Assembly (NCBI RefSeq): GCF_009498215.1
Contig: NZ_CP043499.1
Location: 1,116,001 to 1,180,000, forward strand
Source: Rhizobium grahamii
GTDB lineage: Bacteria; Pseudomonadota; Alphaproteobacteria; Rhizobiales; Rhizobiaceae
Direction: 5' to 3'
Length of the DNA stretch: 64,000 bases
Each line of letters opens with the position of its first letter. Within the stretch, counting starts at the first letter, position 1. A model generated the notes under the pieces. It made no database searches, had not been told where the DNA came from, and saw only the letters and a program-made list of their open reading frames with translations. The translations under genes were made by a program, and so were the position numbers. Below are positions 25,830 to 33,689 of this stretch, piece after piece.

Positions 25830-27083
25830 TCAGTCTCCCTGCACGGTCTTTGGCTGCTGAGCGCAGGTGTTCGGGGCGGCAGCACCGGCGAACCTGCCAC
25901 TCATCCACTGGACGGCTGCAGGCGCTGTGTCCCTGGCGATGAAGCCATGGCCCACCTTCGGAAGCGCCACGAAGTCGACCTCGCTGCCATTGGTGCAGAG
26001 TTGACGAACGTAGGAAACCGTGACTGCCGGCCGGACGATACCGTCCGCCAGGCCCTGGGCAACGAACACCGGAATATTTCTCGGGAGGACGCCCGGCACG
26101 TTCTGCTTCAGGATCCTGTCCCAAGGTTCTGCGGCTCCAAGATCGGTAATGGTCAGGAAGTCCTTCGAAAGCGGACGCTCCTCGATGCGGCGCTCCAGCA
26201 GATCGAAGATCGTTTCGATGCATCCACCCGCCAGCGTGTCCATGGTTCGCACGGCATCAGGTTTCACGATAGTGCCGAGATCGATGTCGAACACCCGCGA
26301 CCAGGACCAGAGAGTGAACGCGGTGAGACCCTTTCCGCCACTGGAGGCGAAATCGTCACGCATGAGGGTGGGGAGATCGGTCGCGGGAGCCGCGGCAGCA
26401 ATTCCGACAAGCTTCAGTTCCGGAGCGTACGATCCCGCCATCACTCCGGCATAGAGAGCCGCCTGTCCTCCCTGGGAATGTCCCCAAACGGAAAACCGTG
26501 TCTGATCGCGCTGATCGAGCAGTTCGCGAGCAGCACGCACGCTGTCGAGCACGGCCCTGCCCTCGCTATCGCCGATAAGGTAGGGATGAGTGCCCGGCCC
26601 GCCGAGACCCGGATAATCCGTGGCCACGACAGCAAAGCCTTGCTGAAGCATTTGTTCAAGACCCTGGATCTGCCGATAGACACCGCGGCTCAACGACGGA
26701 GCACAGACGGTCGCCACTCCACTGGTCGGATGCGCCCACGCTACGACGGGGCGGCCTTCGTCAACGCCCGTATCCGGCTTGATGAGGATGCCGGAGACCG
26801 CAATCGGCTCGCCTTGCAATCCAAGCGATCTGTAGAGGATGCGGAAGGCGGAAGCGCCCTCCGGTGCAAACGGCATGGGCTCCGATCTGATGATCGATCC
26901 AGGACGGCCCGCGAGTTCGCCGCTGTCCGGATGATAGAACTGGTCGTCCGCCTTTGCGGGTCCGTTGTAGAAGACCGCCCACATTGCGAGCGCCGCCAGT
27001 CCGTATCCGACGACTAGCCGAAGTGTTTCCCGGATGCTGGCGCGTCTGCGCTTGGGAGGTTCGATGAAGCGAATGCGTGTCAT
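25830..27083 (-). CDS. Exported/anchored alpha/beta hydrolase, secretory lipase-like
   Basis: Alpha/beta hydrolase of 417 residues. A basic N-terminus is followed by a single membrane or signal segment at about residues 22-45 (LVVGYGLAALAMWAVFYNGP). The nucleophile elbow is VWGHSQGGQAALYAG, the oxyanion region precedes it, and the catalytic histidine is in LPKVGHGFIARD. The overall pattern, HPTSGVATVCAPS then VVATDYPGLGGPG, is that of the LIP-type secretory lipases. A lipid or ester substrate in the periplasm is likely, but the natural substrate is unknown. It sits between a Cys-rich secreted protein and a DUF4239 protein in one operon. Confidence 0.82.
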   Translation of the reverse strand: MTRIRFIEPPKRRRASIRETLRLVVGYGLAALAMWAVFYNGPAKADDQFYHPDSGELAGRPGSIIRSEPMPFAPEGASAFRILYRSLGLQGEPIAVSGILIKPDTGVDEGRPVVAWAHPTSGVATVCAPSLSRGVYRQIQGLEQMLQQGFAVVATDYPGLGGPGTHPYLIGDSEGRAVLDSVRAARELLDQRDQTRFSVWGHSQGGQAALYAGVMAGSYAPELKLVGIAAAAPATDLPTLMRDDFASSGGKGLTAFTLWSWSRVFDIDLGTIVKPDAVRTMDTLAGGCIETIFDLLERRIEERPLSKDFLTITDLGAAEPWDRILKQNVPGVLPRNIPVFVAQGLADGIVRPAVTVSYVRQLCTNGSEVDFVALPKVGHGFIARDTAPAAVQWMSGRFAGAAAPNTCAQQPKTVQGD

Positions 27084-27162
27084 GATGACAGTCCAGTCAG
27101 GCAGTCAGTTCAATCGTTGTCGGGCCGGAGGTGTACGGGCGGCCGCGACCGCCCGCTGCTCG

Positions 27163-27876
27163 CTATTGCCACTGACCATCGGGCAGGCGGCCATGGTACG
27201 GGGTGTCACGGCAATGGCCCCACGGACCGAGCCACCAACCCGGAGGGCACGCTACGACTGGCGGGTAGTCGGCTGGTGGCGGATAGTAAGGGGCAACGTA
27301 GCGGGGACCCGCGAGATCCGCGCCGATCGCTGCACCAGAGACCGCGCCAAGAGCGTACCAGCCCGCATTGTTCCAGCCGCGCCAATGGTCGATGAAGAGC
27401 GCTGCCGGGCCAGTTGCACCCGACAGGCTTCCTTCGAGGACCTTCACGTCGAACGTCAGTGTCGTGCCATCCAGCTTGGGCGCATTCAGCGTGACGACGG
27501 CATCACCGACGTTGGAGCCACCGCCGAGAACGGAGACCGTCGCGTTCGGCGGATCCTTCTCGAAGTTGTCAGGACCCTCGCCCCACTGCTTGACGATCTC
27601 TTCCGTGGCGATGTGGCCAGCGGCGCGAACAGGCCGGTCCGCGAAGACGATCGAGTTCGTTGAAACGCCTGTGAGAACAAGCTTGTCGCCCTCAAGCTTT
27701 GCGCCGTCAGCGTTGACGACCAGAAGAGACGCCACGGGCGCCTGCTGGCTGACCTGCCCGACGGTCTTTTCGAGCGGGACATGCGGTTTGCTCGTGGCGT
27801 CCTGCGCTAGAACCGTGCCGGCCAGGAGAGTAACGGAACCTGCAAGCAGCAGGCCAAGAGAATTCGTTCTTTTCAT
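27163..27876 (-). CDS. Exported protein with C-terminal GCG_CRPN-like Trp/Cys motif
   Basis: Secreted protein of 237 residues with a signal peptide (about 1-24, ending VLAQ). The middle, about 45-165, is a predicted beta-rich domain of unknown function. It is followed by a Gly/Ala stretch (GAVSGAAIGADLAG) and a Pro/Tyr linker. The last 27 residues read PPGWWLGPWGHCRDTPYHGR then LPDGQWQ. This motif occurs twice more in the small protein at 28701-29021, so the genes share a building block. The role may be in the envelope or cell-wall surface, judging from the neighbouring L,D-transpeptidase. The function is not known. AAGGA precedes ATG 27874-27876. Confidence 0.7.
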   Translation of the reverse strand: MKRTNSLGLLLAGSVTLLAGTVLAQDATSKPHVPLEKTVGQVSQQAPVASLLVVNADGAKLEGDKLVLTGVSTNSIVFADRPVRAAGHIATEEIVKQWGEGPDNFEKDPPNATVSVLGGGSNVGDAVVTLNAPKLDGTTLTFDVKVLEGSLSGATGPAALFIDHWRGWNNAGWYALGAVSGAAIGADLAGPRYVAPYYPPPADYPPVVACPPGWWLGPWGHCRDTPYHGRLPDGQWQ

Positions 27877-27910
27877 CTTTCCGTTCCTTGACGTTTCGGC
27901 CGCGTCGAGA

Positions 27911-28183
27911 TCAACCGCCGTGCTGGTTCGCGAAGTCGATCCCTGCCTGCACCTCGCCCATTGCCTCTTCGATGAGCTGGACGGCCCGTTCCTTGTGGCC
28001 GCCCTTGTTGGGCGGGGCGCGGTGAAGCGAATTCAGTGCGCTGCCAAGCTGGCGGAGCGCTGCCTCCATGTTTCCCTGGTCGGCAAGAGCCGGCGAAGAC
28101 GCCAGTGCAGCGAGCGAGCCGGCGGCGAGCGCGAGGCCAGCTCCGGCAAGTGCGTTGCGGCGCGAGAGTATAAGGTCGGTCAT
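27911..28183 (-). CDS. Small exported protein with Tat-like signal
   Basis: Protein of 90 residues. The N-terminus SRRNALAGAGLALAAGSLAA followed by ASSPALA looks like a twin-arginine signal peptide. The mature part is about 55 residues and helical (GNMEAALRQLGSALNSLHRA). It contains three histidines and no cysteine. The ATG overlaps the stop of the DUF992 gene by 4 bp (ATGA), so translation is coupled. I do not recognise the family. Its position inside an operon of exported proteins fits a periplasmic role. Confidence 0.7.
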   Translation of the reverse strand: MTDLILSRRNALAGAGLALAAGSLAALASSPALADQGNMEAALRQLGSALNSLHRAPPNKGGHKERAVQLIEEAMGEVQAGIDFANQHGG

Positions 28184-28698
28184 TTCGGTTCTCCTTGTTC
28201 GATGGCTTGGTTGTTGGCGGCCTTCAGTGTCACCTTGAGAACACCAGTTGCGATATTGACCCCTGTCTCGCCGTCGACCGACAGCGGTTGCAACGAGAAG
28301 GATCCGTTGTTGCCGCCCACCAGGGCGTTGGCTCCAGCGCCCACGCCAACGGCGGCTTCAGCGCCGACGCCGACGTAGCGGCCAGCCAGCGCTCCGGGAG
28401 ATACACCGCGCGACGCGGAGGCTACGCCCCAGACGAGGTGGCCCTGATCGATCTTCCCGAGCTCGACGCCATATTCGTCGATGCTCCCGGTGTAGTTTTC
28501 CGATGCGCCGCCATCCGGTTTGAACTGGCAGGCAAGCGACTGCTTCCGGGCCAGGATTTCCCCGACGCCCTTCGAAACGTCACAGGAGAGAATGCCAATC
28601 TTCGCCATCTCCGCCGTGACGGGCAGTGTCGAGGCTGCGATTGATGCGACGACGAGGGTGACAGCGCTCGCGATCTTGATCATGCGCATTGTTCTCAT
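28180..28698 (-). CDS. DUF992 domain exported protein
   Basis: Exported protein of 172 residues with a signal peptide at about 1-30 (IASAVTLVVASIAASTLPVT). The mature part matches the DUF992 pattern of alphaproteobacteria: IGILSCDVSKGVGEILARKQ, SLACQF, ENYTGSIDEYGVELGKI, and a Gly/Ala-rich AGRYVGVGAEAAVGVGAGAN segment. DUF992 proteins are small periplasmic beta-rich proteins of unknown function. A longer frame to 29223 is open but would swallow the next gene, so I placed the start at ATG 28696-28698, with 28689 as an alternative. The gap to the preceding gene is 2 bp. Confidence 0.82.
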   Translation of the reverse strand: MRTMRMIKIASAVTLVVASIAASTLPVTAEMAKIGILSCDVSKGVGEILARKQSLACQFKPDGGASENYTGSIDEYGVELGKIDQGHLVWGVASASRGVSPGALAGRYVGVGAEAAVGVGAGANALVGGNNGSFSLQPLSVDGETGVNIATGVLKVTLKAANNQAIEQGEPK

Positions 28699-28700
28699 TC

Positions 28701-29021
28701 CTACTTCCAGCTGCCGTTCGGCAGGCGACCGTGGTACGGCGTGTTGCGGCAATGGCCCCAAGGCCCGCGCCAGTAGCCGGGAGGGCATCCGTTGCCGGCA
28801 ACAGGACGCTCCTGGTAATAGCCGTTGGGCAGACGGCCGTAGTACGGCGTGGTACGGCAACCGCCATATGGGCCACGCCAAGCGTTCGGTCCGCACCCGC
28901 CTGCGACGAGGGTGATGGAAGCGGGTTGCTGCTCGATCTGCGGCACCACCGGTGCCGCGGTCACGAGAGACGGCAGAGCGAGAACCGCCATGCCGATGAC
29001 GACTGCGAATTTCGTATTCAT
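28701..29021 (-). CDS. Small secreted protein with two GCG_CRPN-like Trp/Cys repeats
   Basis: Protein of 106 residues with a signal peptide (1-23, ending VTAA). The mature part is nearly all repeat: CGPNAWRGPYGGCRTTPYYG plus RLPNGYYQ, then CPPGYWRGPWGHCRNTPYHG plus RLPNGSWK. Each unit has two cysteines that could form a disulfide and an aromatic-rich core. The same unit ends the protein at 27163-27876. It is the first gene of the leftward envelope operon, with GGAGTG ahead of ATG 29019-29021. A surface or matrix role is plausible; nothing more specific can be said. Confidence 0.75.
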   Translation of the reverse strand: MNTKFAVVIGMAVLALPSLVTAAPVVPQIEQQPASITLVAGGCGPNAWRGPYGGCRTTPYYGRLPNGYYQERPVAGNGCPPGYWRGPWGHCRNTPYHGRLPNGSWK

Positions 29022-29298
29022 CTTCACTCCAGAATTTTCCGTCGGGGGCACGCAGCCGCGGACCCGCGGGCAATCGTGTCCCATGTCCTTGAACTGGTCG
29101 ACGAGCGTTCGTCGATCGCGATCGGGATGATGAAACCGCTTGGGATCTGTTTCGCCGATCGGTGGCGGTCAGATAGCTCAGGCCCCGGACCCGCCGCATC
29201 ACCAGTTCTGGGTATGCGAGCAAAGCGCGATCAGATTATTTCGATTTCGCCGCACAAGTTGTGACGGAGTACGAGCACGCGAGCGAAGGAATTTGAGA

Positions 29299-30279
29299 AT
29301 GAAGCTGAATGTCACCCGCAGGTTTCTGCTCGCCGGAATAGGTGTCGCCTGCTTGCCCCTGAGGGCGTTTGCCCAGACAAACCCGCTGATCGAGATCGAG
29401 CACCTGAGGCCTGGCGAATTCGTCTGGCACCCGGATCGGTCCCCGAACGGTCCTGTCACCGTCATCGTCTCGCTTCCCCGCCAACTCGTGCACGTCTATC
29501 GCAACGGGATCCGAATCGCCGTCTCCACGTGCTCGAGCGGCAAGGCCGGTCACGAGACGCCGACCGGGGTGTTCGTCGTGCTGCAGAAGGATGCGATGCA
29601 TGAGTCCAACGAATATAGCGATGCCCCGATGCCGAACATGAACAGGCTCACCTGGTCCGGGATCGCGCTCCACGCGGGCAACCTGCCCGGCTACCCTGCC
29701 TCACACGGATGCGTCCGTCTGCCGCTGGCGTTCTCGCAGGATCTTTTCACCGTCACCCATCTTGGAACGCCAGTCATCATCGCCGGACCAGGTGACTCAC
29801 CCGAACTGATCGATCCCGGCCTGGTGCTTGGCGGTGCCGCCGCGGGTCAATTCAGTCAGGCGGTGGTGACGAAGGACGGCCCAAAGCATCCGTCGGACTG
29901 GACAGCTTCCGAAGTGCATCCAATCGTCTCGGTGATCGCTTCGTCGGCGGATAAGAAGATCATTCTGATCGAAAACGACGTGGTGAAGGGCGAGGCGCCG
30001 CTCTCGATAGACGGTGGCGGCAAGATCGGGAGCCACGTCTTCACCATGCAAACACTGGATCCGGCAGCAGGTCCGCAATGGGTCGACGTCGCCCATACGA
30101 CCAAAGAGCCCAGCGCGGAATTCAATGCCGAGGCGAAACTCATCAAGAGCCTGCACACAACCGACGAGTTCGCGGCCCTCATGCAGTCGTCACTCCAACT
30201 CGGGTCCGTACTGGTGCTGACCGATGCACCGCTGCACCCGGACACCCGGACGGGCAAAGACTTTGTCATCATGTCCTGA
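29299..30279 (+). CDS. L,D-transpeptidase (YkuD family), exported
   Basis: Peptidoglycan cross-linking or lipoprotein-attaching enzyme of 326 residues. The N-terminus MKLNVTRRFLLAGIGVACLP resembles a Tat-type signal peptide. The YkuD domain, about 45-180, has the catalytic motif SHGCVRLP with the upstream histidine in GIALHAGNLPG, giving the expected His, His, Cys and Arg set. About 145 further residues after the domain form a C-terminal extension of unknown role (IVSVIASSADKKIILIENDV). Start ATG 29299 has AAGGA 8 bp upstream; the frame itself is open from 29140. It is divergent from the operon of small exported proteins and probably shares the control region 29022-29298 with it. Confidence 0.9.
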   Translation: MKLNVTRRFLLAGIGVACLPLRAFAQTNPLIEIEHLRPGEFVWHPDRSPNGPVTVIVSLPRQLVHVYRNGIRIAVSTCSSGKAGHETPTGVFVVLQKDAMHESNEYSDAPMPNMNRLTWSGIALHAGNLPGYPASHGCVRLPLAFSQDLFTVTHLGTPVIIAGPGDSPELIDPGLVLGGAAAGQFSQAVVTKDGPKHPSDWTASEVHPIVSVIASSADKKIILIENDVVKGEAPLSIDGGGKIGSHVFTMQTLDPAAGPQWVDVAHTTKEPSAEFNAEAKLIKSLHTTDEFAALMQSSLQLGSVLVLTDAPLHPDTRTGKDFVIMS

Positions 30280-30569
30280 AGGGCACGACCATGTTTTTGC
30301 ATCGACAAGCTGATCAGCACTCGGGAACGGCCCCATCCGACAAAGCGGTGCCGCGGACTGTCCGCTTCAAGTAACTCCGTGTGGTGGACGAAGAGCAATC
30401 AGGGGAGCCTCCACGGCGGGACGAAGGCGACAATGCTGCTCCGATCCTGACATGTACGACCAAGCGATAGTCGTCCGTTCACCACTTCTGGCGATGCGCC
30501 CTGACCCGACGGCGCGGTATGAATTCATGATCGCGGCGGTGGCGCTGTATCGTGCTTAAGGAAACAAGA

Positions 30570-31091
30570 ATGATTGCTCAATCCATCAGGTTCATCTTGA
30601 CAAACCTACCGATGCTTCTCTTTGCCGCCGCCACCGCCTGCGCGACATGTTCCAGAAGCCCCGAGCATTGGTCGCGGCGGTACCTCTCCTGGCTTCTCCT
30701 GCTTGCCGTGGGTGTCGACGGCATTTGGGCCGGGATCTTCCACGTCTTCTTCCCGGCGATCGCCTCAGCGCAGATTGGCTGGCAACCAAGTCCTTTCGAG
30801 TACGAGATCGGTATAGCCGACATATCGCTCGGCGTCGTCGCAGTGGCTTCCTTCTGGCGCAGCCTGTCGTTTCAGAGCGCAATCGCATCCTACGCAATCA
30901 TATTCTACGCCGGCGTCACCATCGGTCACTTCATCCAGGCATTCGCGCACGGGGATTTCGCCGCGGACAATTTCGGTGTGTTGCTCGTGGTGACGATCGC
31001 CAGAGCCATCGGACTTGCTATCATTTTGAAAATCTCGTGGAGCCAGCCTTCCCTGCGCGGGGTCGGAGGTTCGATCGATGCTTGCTCATAG
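30570..31091 (+). CDS. Integral membrane protein, DUF6790-like
   Basis: Inner-membrane protein of 173 residues with about four or five hydrophobic segments: 11-27, 42-62, 85-105, 110-130 and 140-160. The pattern WLLLLAVGVDGIWAGIFHVF and the later IGHFIQAFAHGDFAADNFG resemble small rhizobial membrane proteins of the DUF6790 type, whose function is unknown. ATG 30570 is preceded by AAGGA (30558-30562). A GTG at 30552 is possible but has no such site. Its last 14 bp overlap the next membrane-protein gene, so the two are coupled. Confidence 0.72.
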   Translation: MIAQSIRFILTNLPMLLFAAATACATCSRSPEHWSRRYLSWLLLLAVGVDGIWAGIFHVFFPAIASAQIGWQPSPFEYEIGIADISLGVVAVASFWRSLSFQSAIASYAIIFYAGVTIGHFIQAFAHGDFAADNFGVLLVVTIARAIGLAIILKISWSQPSLRGVGGSIDACS

Positions 31092-31437
31092 CCCGCGCGG
31101 TCATCGATGGGTGATCACCGCCATTGGCGGCTGTTTCCTGGTGATTCTTGGCACCGTCCTTGCTGTCGACCAGCTTGGCTATGCGGTACCTTACCGCGGG
31201 CTGTTCCTTGTTCTCCTTGCGCCGGCAATCAGCGCGATCGTCGATAGCGTTCGGGTCGCCAACGTTGTGGGCTGGCGTCATGTCCTGCCGATATCTCGCT
31301 TTGTTACAGGAGTGATTTTTGGTTTGATCGGTATCCTGATGTCGCTCCGACTCAATACCGGCCTCATCCTGCCAGCGCTCATCGTTGCACTCGGCATCGT
31401 AACGATCGTACGAGCGTTCTTTGGGAGAATTCTGTGA
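31078..31437 (+). CDS. Small integral membrane protein
   Basis: Protein of 119 residues with three or four hydrophobic segments: about 12-30 (VITAIGGCFLVILGTVLAV), 41-58, 72-88 and 96-113. It overlaps the preceding gene by 14 bp, indicating translational coupling and perhaps a physical partnership. I do not recognise the family. Its stop codon is 1 bp from the stop of the convergent LuxR gene, with no terminator between them, so opposing transcripts must overlap. Confidence 0.65.
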   Translation: MLAHSPRGHRWVITAIGGCFLVILGTVLAVDQLGYAVPYRGLFLVLLAPAISAIVDSVRVANVVGWRHVLPISRFVTGVIFGLIGILMSLRLNTGLILPALIVALGIVTIVRAFFGRIL

Positions 31438-31438
31438 C

Positions 31439-32560
31439 CTAGCGGGCGAATGCTCCCAGCACGGCGCCCATGCGTTCGAAGTCGCGCAGATTGGCGGCAT
31501 CCGTTTTCCGGAGCACCGTCCGGATCTGCGTGCGTACTGTGTCTAGCGACACCGAGCGATCCTTTGCGACTGCCTCAGCCGTCTGTCCGCCAAGAAGTGC
31601 CGCCGCGACGGCCCCTTCCGCCGCGCTGAGACCGAAGAGATCGCTGAAAATGGAAGGAGAAGCGGCCCTCGGTTGCGTCAACTCGTTCACCAGCAGGAGA
31701 ACAGGGGCGGCTCCCGCGACCTCGGTTGCTCCGGCCAACAGTGGCGACGCGATGACCGCAAGCTGCCCGGCGCGGTCACTTTGGGGCGCGTCGTATTCGA
31801 AACGAACAGCTCCGCCGCCGCCGCCGAGCGATGTTTCCTGAACGATTTCTCGAAGTCTTGCCCCTTCGCGCCTGTCAAGTAGCAGGCGGGTCCGTCCTCC
31901 CGCCGCCAAGGTCGACAGCGAGATCGGCAATCCCTTGCGGGAAAGCGTTTCGGTGGCCGTTCCATTGGCGAAGAGAACGTTGCAGTCGGCATCAACTACC
32001 AGGATATTGCCGGGAAGCGCCTCGAAGGCCGCGTAGACAAGGCGAGACGCCTGCTCTTCCTGGAACGTCTTCTCGCGCAGCCGAAGTCCGCGCCTGATAT
32101 GCGGCATGAGATTGGCAAGCGCGGCCCGTTCTTCGAAGCGGAATGGCCTGTCCTCCCGGAAAAAGCTCATGATCGTGTGGTCGTTATCGCCGACCAGTCC
32201 GATCATCATATGCTCGCGCCCATTGCATCTGGCGAAGTCCTGATAGAATTCAGACCGTCGGTACTGGCGGTCGTCTACGACTTCGTCCACCGATACGACC
32301 GACTCTCCCTTGCTCAGATTAGGGCGCATGCCCGCGATCGCGGACCGGATTGGGTCAATGCGAAGATAATAGTTGGTATAGGGGTCCGCGCTTGCGTCGC
32401 AGGGTTGAAAGACATTCTCCGATCGTCCGTGGGCGCATTTAAAGCGCAACGTACCTGCATCGGCGCCAAAGTAATCAAACAGTTCTCTCCCAAGAGAAAA
32501 CCAGTCTCGGTCTCTGGTACAAGCTTCATAGATTTCGTCGATAATCGAACTCTCGTTCAT
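31439..32560 (-). CDS. LuxR-type helix-turn-helix transcriptional regulator (PAS-like sensor), paralogue 2
   Basis: Regulator of 373 residues, paralogous to the gene at 22941. It has the N-terminal sensor region (IIDEIYEACTRDRDWFSLGR), the PAS-like EALPGNILVVDADCNVLFAN segment, and the LuxR-type helix-turn-helix LLGGQTAEAVAKDRSVSLDT then VRTQIRTVLRKT. The two paralogues match best at the C-terminus and in the PAS core. I chose ATG 32558-32560, preceded by GAGGCG, over an upstream in-frame start at 32587. No phosphorylation or acyl-homoserine-lactone domain is visible, so the signal is probably a small ligand or redox cue sensed by the PAS part. Confidence 0.85.
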   Translation of the reverse strand: MNESSIIDEIYEACTRDRDWFSLGRELFDYFGADAGTLRFKCAHGRSENVFQPCDASADPYTNYYLRIDPIRSAIAGMRPNLSKGESVVSVDEVVDDRQYRRSEFYQDFARCNGREHMMIGLVGDNDHTIMSFFREDRPFRFEERAALANLMPHIRRGLRLREKTFQEEQASRLVYAAFEALPGNILVVDADCNVLFANGTATETLSRKGLPISLSTLAAGGRTRLLLDRREGARLREIVQETSLGGGGGAVRFEYDAPQSDRAGQLAVIASPLLAGATEVAGAAPVLLLVNELTQPRAASPSIFSDLFGLSAAEGAVAAALLGGQTAEAVAKDRSVSLDTVRTQIRTVLRKTDAANLRDFERMGAVLGAFAR

Positions 32561-32993
32561 ACCACGCCTCGATATGCCTGAATCCATCGGCCGCCACTGT
32601 ACTGGCGCGCTTCAAGTATTGATTTCGTCTGGCATGCTGCGGACTACTCGTCGGTAAGAACTGACATGGTCCGATATTCGACTTCGGCGGGTAGCCGTAT
32701 GAGTCAATACTCATATACCACCCCAACTTGCACCAACCGCCTTAAATGCGACACAAAACGTCGCAATCGAAACTCTCCCGCGTGAACTCATCGGCGAAAT
32801 GCGGGTCTGAAAACAGACCACGAGCGTGGCTGGTCATCGTCAAGCCGAGGTCGGGCCCGCTTTGGGAGCGCCGACATTTGTCGTGATGATCGGGTTTGCC
32901 GAGCCTGCGCGATCCTCCGGGTCATTTTGTCCTTATGGCGGGTATCACGCTCAGCCGACATCCTCGAACGGCGACCCGAAGCCGGTGCTTCTG
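32561..32993. other. Intergenic region with an 18-bp dyad (32698-32715)
   Basis: About 430 bp between two leftward genes; no coding sequence recognised. TATGAGT-CAAT-ACTCATA at 32698-32715 is a perfect 7-bp inverted repeat 138 bp upstream of LuxR paralogue 2. It includes the TGAGTCAAT nonamer also seen upstream of paralogue 1. No terminator found. Confidence 0.45.
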
Positions 32994-33419
32994 TCAGAAC
33001 TGAATTTCGATAAGCTCGGGCGGCTCTTTGTTGAAATCGGAATATCGAATCCATCGCGGCTTCGCTTTGAACATCACAGCTTCTCTCTCGATGAACTCCT
33101 TCGCGGCCGGAAGGCTGTTGAGATAAGCTTCCTGGTATTGTTCGATATCCGCGGCAGGAACTCTTGTTGCCTCACCCTCGTATTGAACCGTGATGTTGTC
33201 GTTCCATCCGACTACGAAGGCGACGCCGGGGCGCTCCGCGAGATTGCCAAACTTTCGCGTCTCCTTGAAAGTGCTGAACACGACCTCAAGATCGTCGCGC
33301 ACCGAGAAGTCGATTGTAGCAGCCTCGGGCGTTCCGTTGCGGTGGCATGTCGCGATGACCGCCAAGGCGTGCGTCCTCAGGAATTCGAGGATCATGCGTT
33401 TCTTATGATCATCGTCCAT
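32994..33419 (-). CDS. Pyridoxamine 5'-phosphate oxidase-like split-barrel protein
   Basis: FMN- or F420-type split-barrel protein of 141 residues. The N-terminal part LRTHALAVIATCHRNGTPEA and the following TIDFSVRDDLEVVFSTFKET are the first strands of the PNPOx-like barrel, and RKFGNLAERPGVAFVVGW is the typical phosphate-contact region. The small size argues for a single-barrel general stress or flavin-binding protein, not a true PdxH. It lies 11 bp downstream of a 30-codon ORF with an ideal ribosome binding site, and the two probably share a transcript. Confidence 0.82.
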   Translation of the reverse strand: MDDDHKKRMILEFLRTHALAVIATCHRNGTPEAATIDFSVRDDLEVVFSTFKETRKFGNLAERPGVAFVVGWNDNITVQYEGEATRVPAADIEQYQEAYLNSLPAAKEFIEREAVMFKAKPRWIRYSDFNKEPPELIEIQF

Positions 33420-33430
33420 GGTCTCATCCC

Positions 33431-33523
33431 TCAGTTGGCATTCTCGATATTGGCCAATACGGCACTGCCTGGAGCCACGACTGTGCTGGTAAAATACGCG
33501 AACGGATTGATGGCGTCGATCAT
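33431..33523 (-). CDS. Candidate 30-residue small protein with ideal ribosome binding site
   Basis: The ORF from ATG 33521-33523 to TGA 33431-33433 encodes MIDAINPFAYFTSTVVAPGS followed by AVLANIENAN. GGAGGTGA (33531-33538) lies 7 bp upstream of the ATG, a near-perfect anti-16S match and the best ribosome binding site seen in this window. The peptide has a hydrophobic centre that could form one short membrane helix. It is in the same direction as, and 11 bp ahead of, the split-barrel gene. It could be a small membrane protein or a leader that couples translation. I know no matching family. Confidence 0.5.
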   Translation of the reverse strand: MIDAINPFAYFTSTVVAPGSAVLANIENAN

Positions 33524-33689
33524 GGTGCGATCACCTCCGATCGTGCCTTCTATAAGGAAGCCGTCGTCGTGCGCGTGGCCCCTGGCCCCTTGCCTGTTCG
33601 TTATTCTGGAGCCCGTTCACATCCCCTGCCGGACGGCGGTTCTCGGCGGCCTGGAAGAGGGCGGGCCTTACACTCCTTTCGCAATACTC

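Noticed and set aside
28180..29223. A 347-codon minus-strand ORF
   Set aside because: It is the DUF992 gene with an artificial upstream extension that overlaps the GCG_CRPN protein in another frame. The signal peptide at 28698 fixes the real start.
22941..32560. The two LuxR paralogues as ends of a composite mobile element
   Set aside because: They are same-strand regulator genes with diverged DNA sequence. No transposase or terminal inverted repeats are present.
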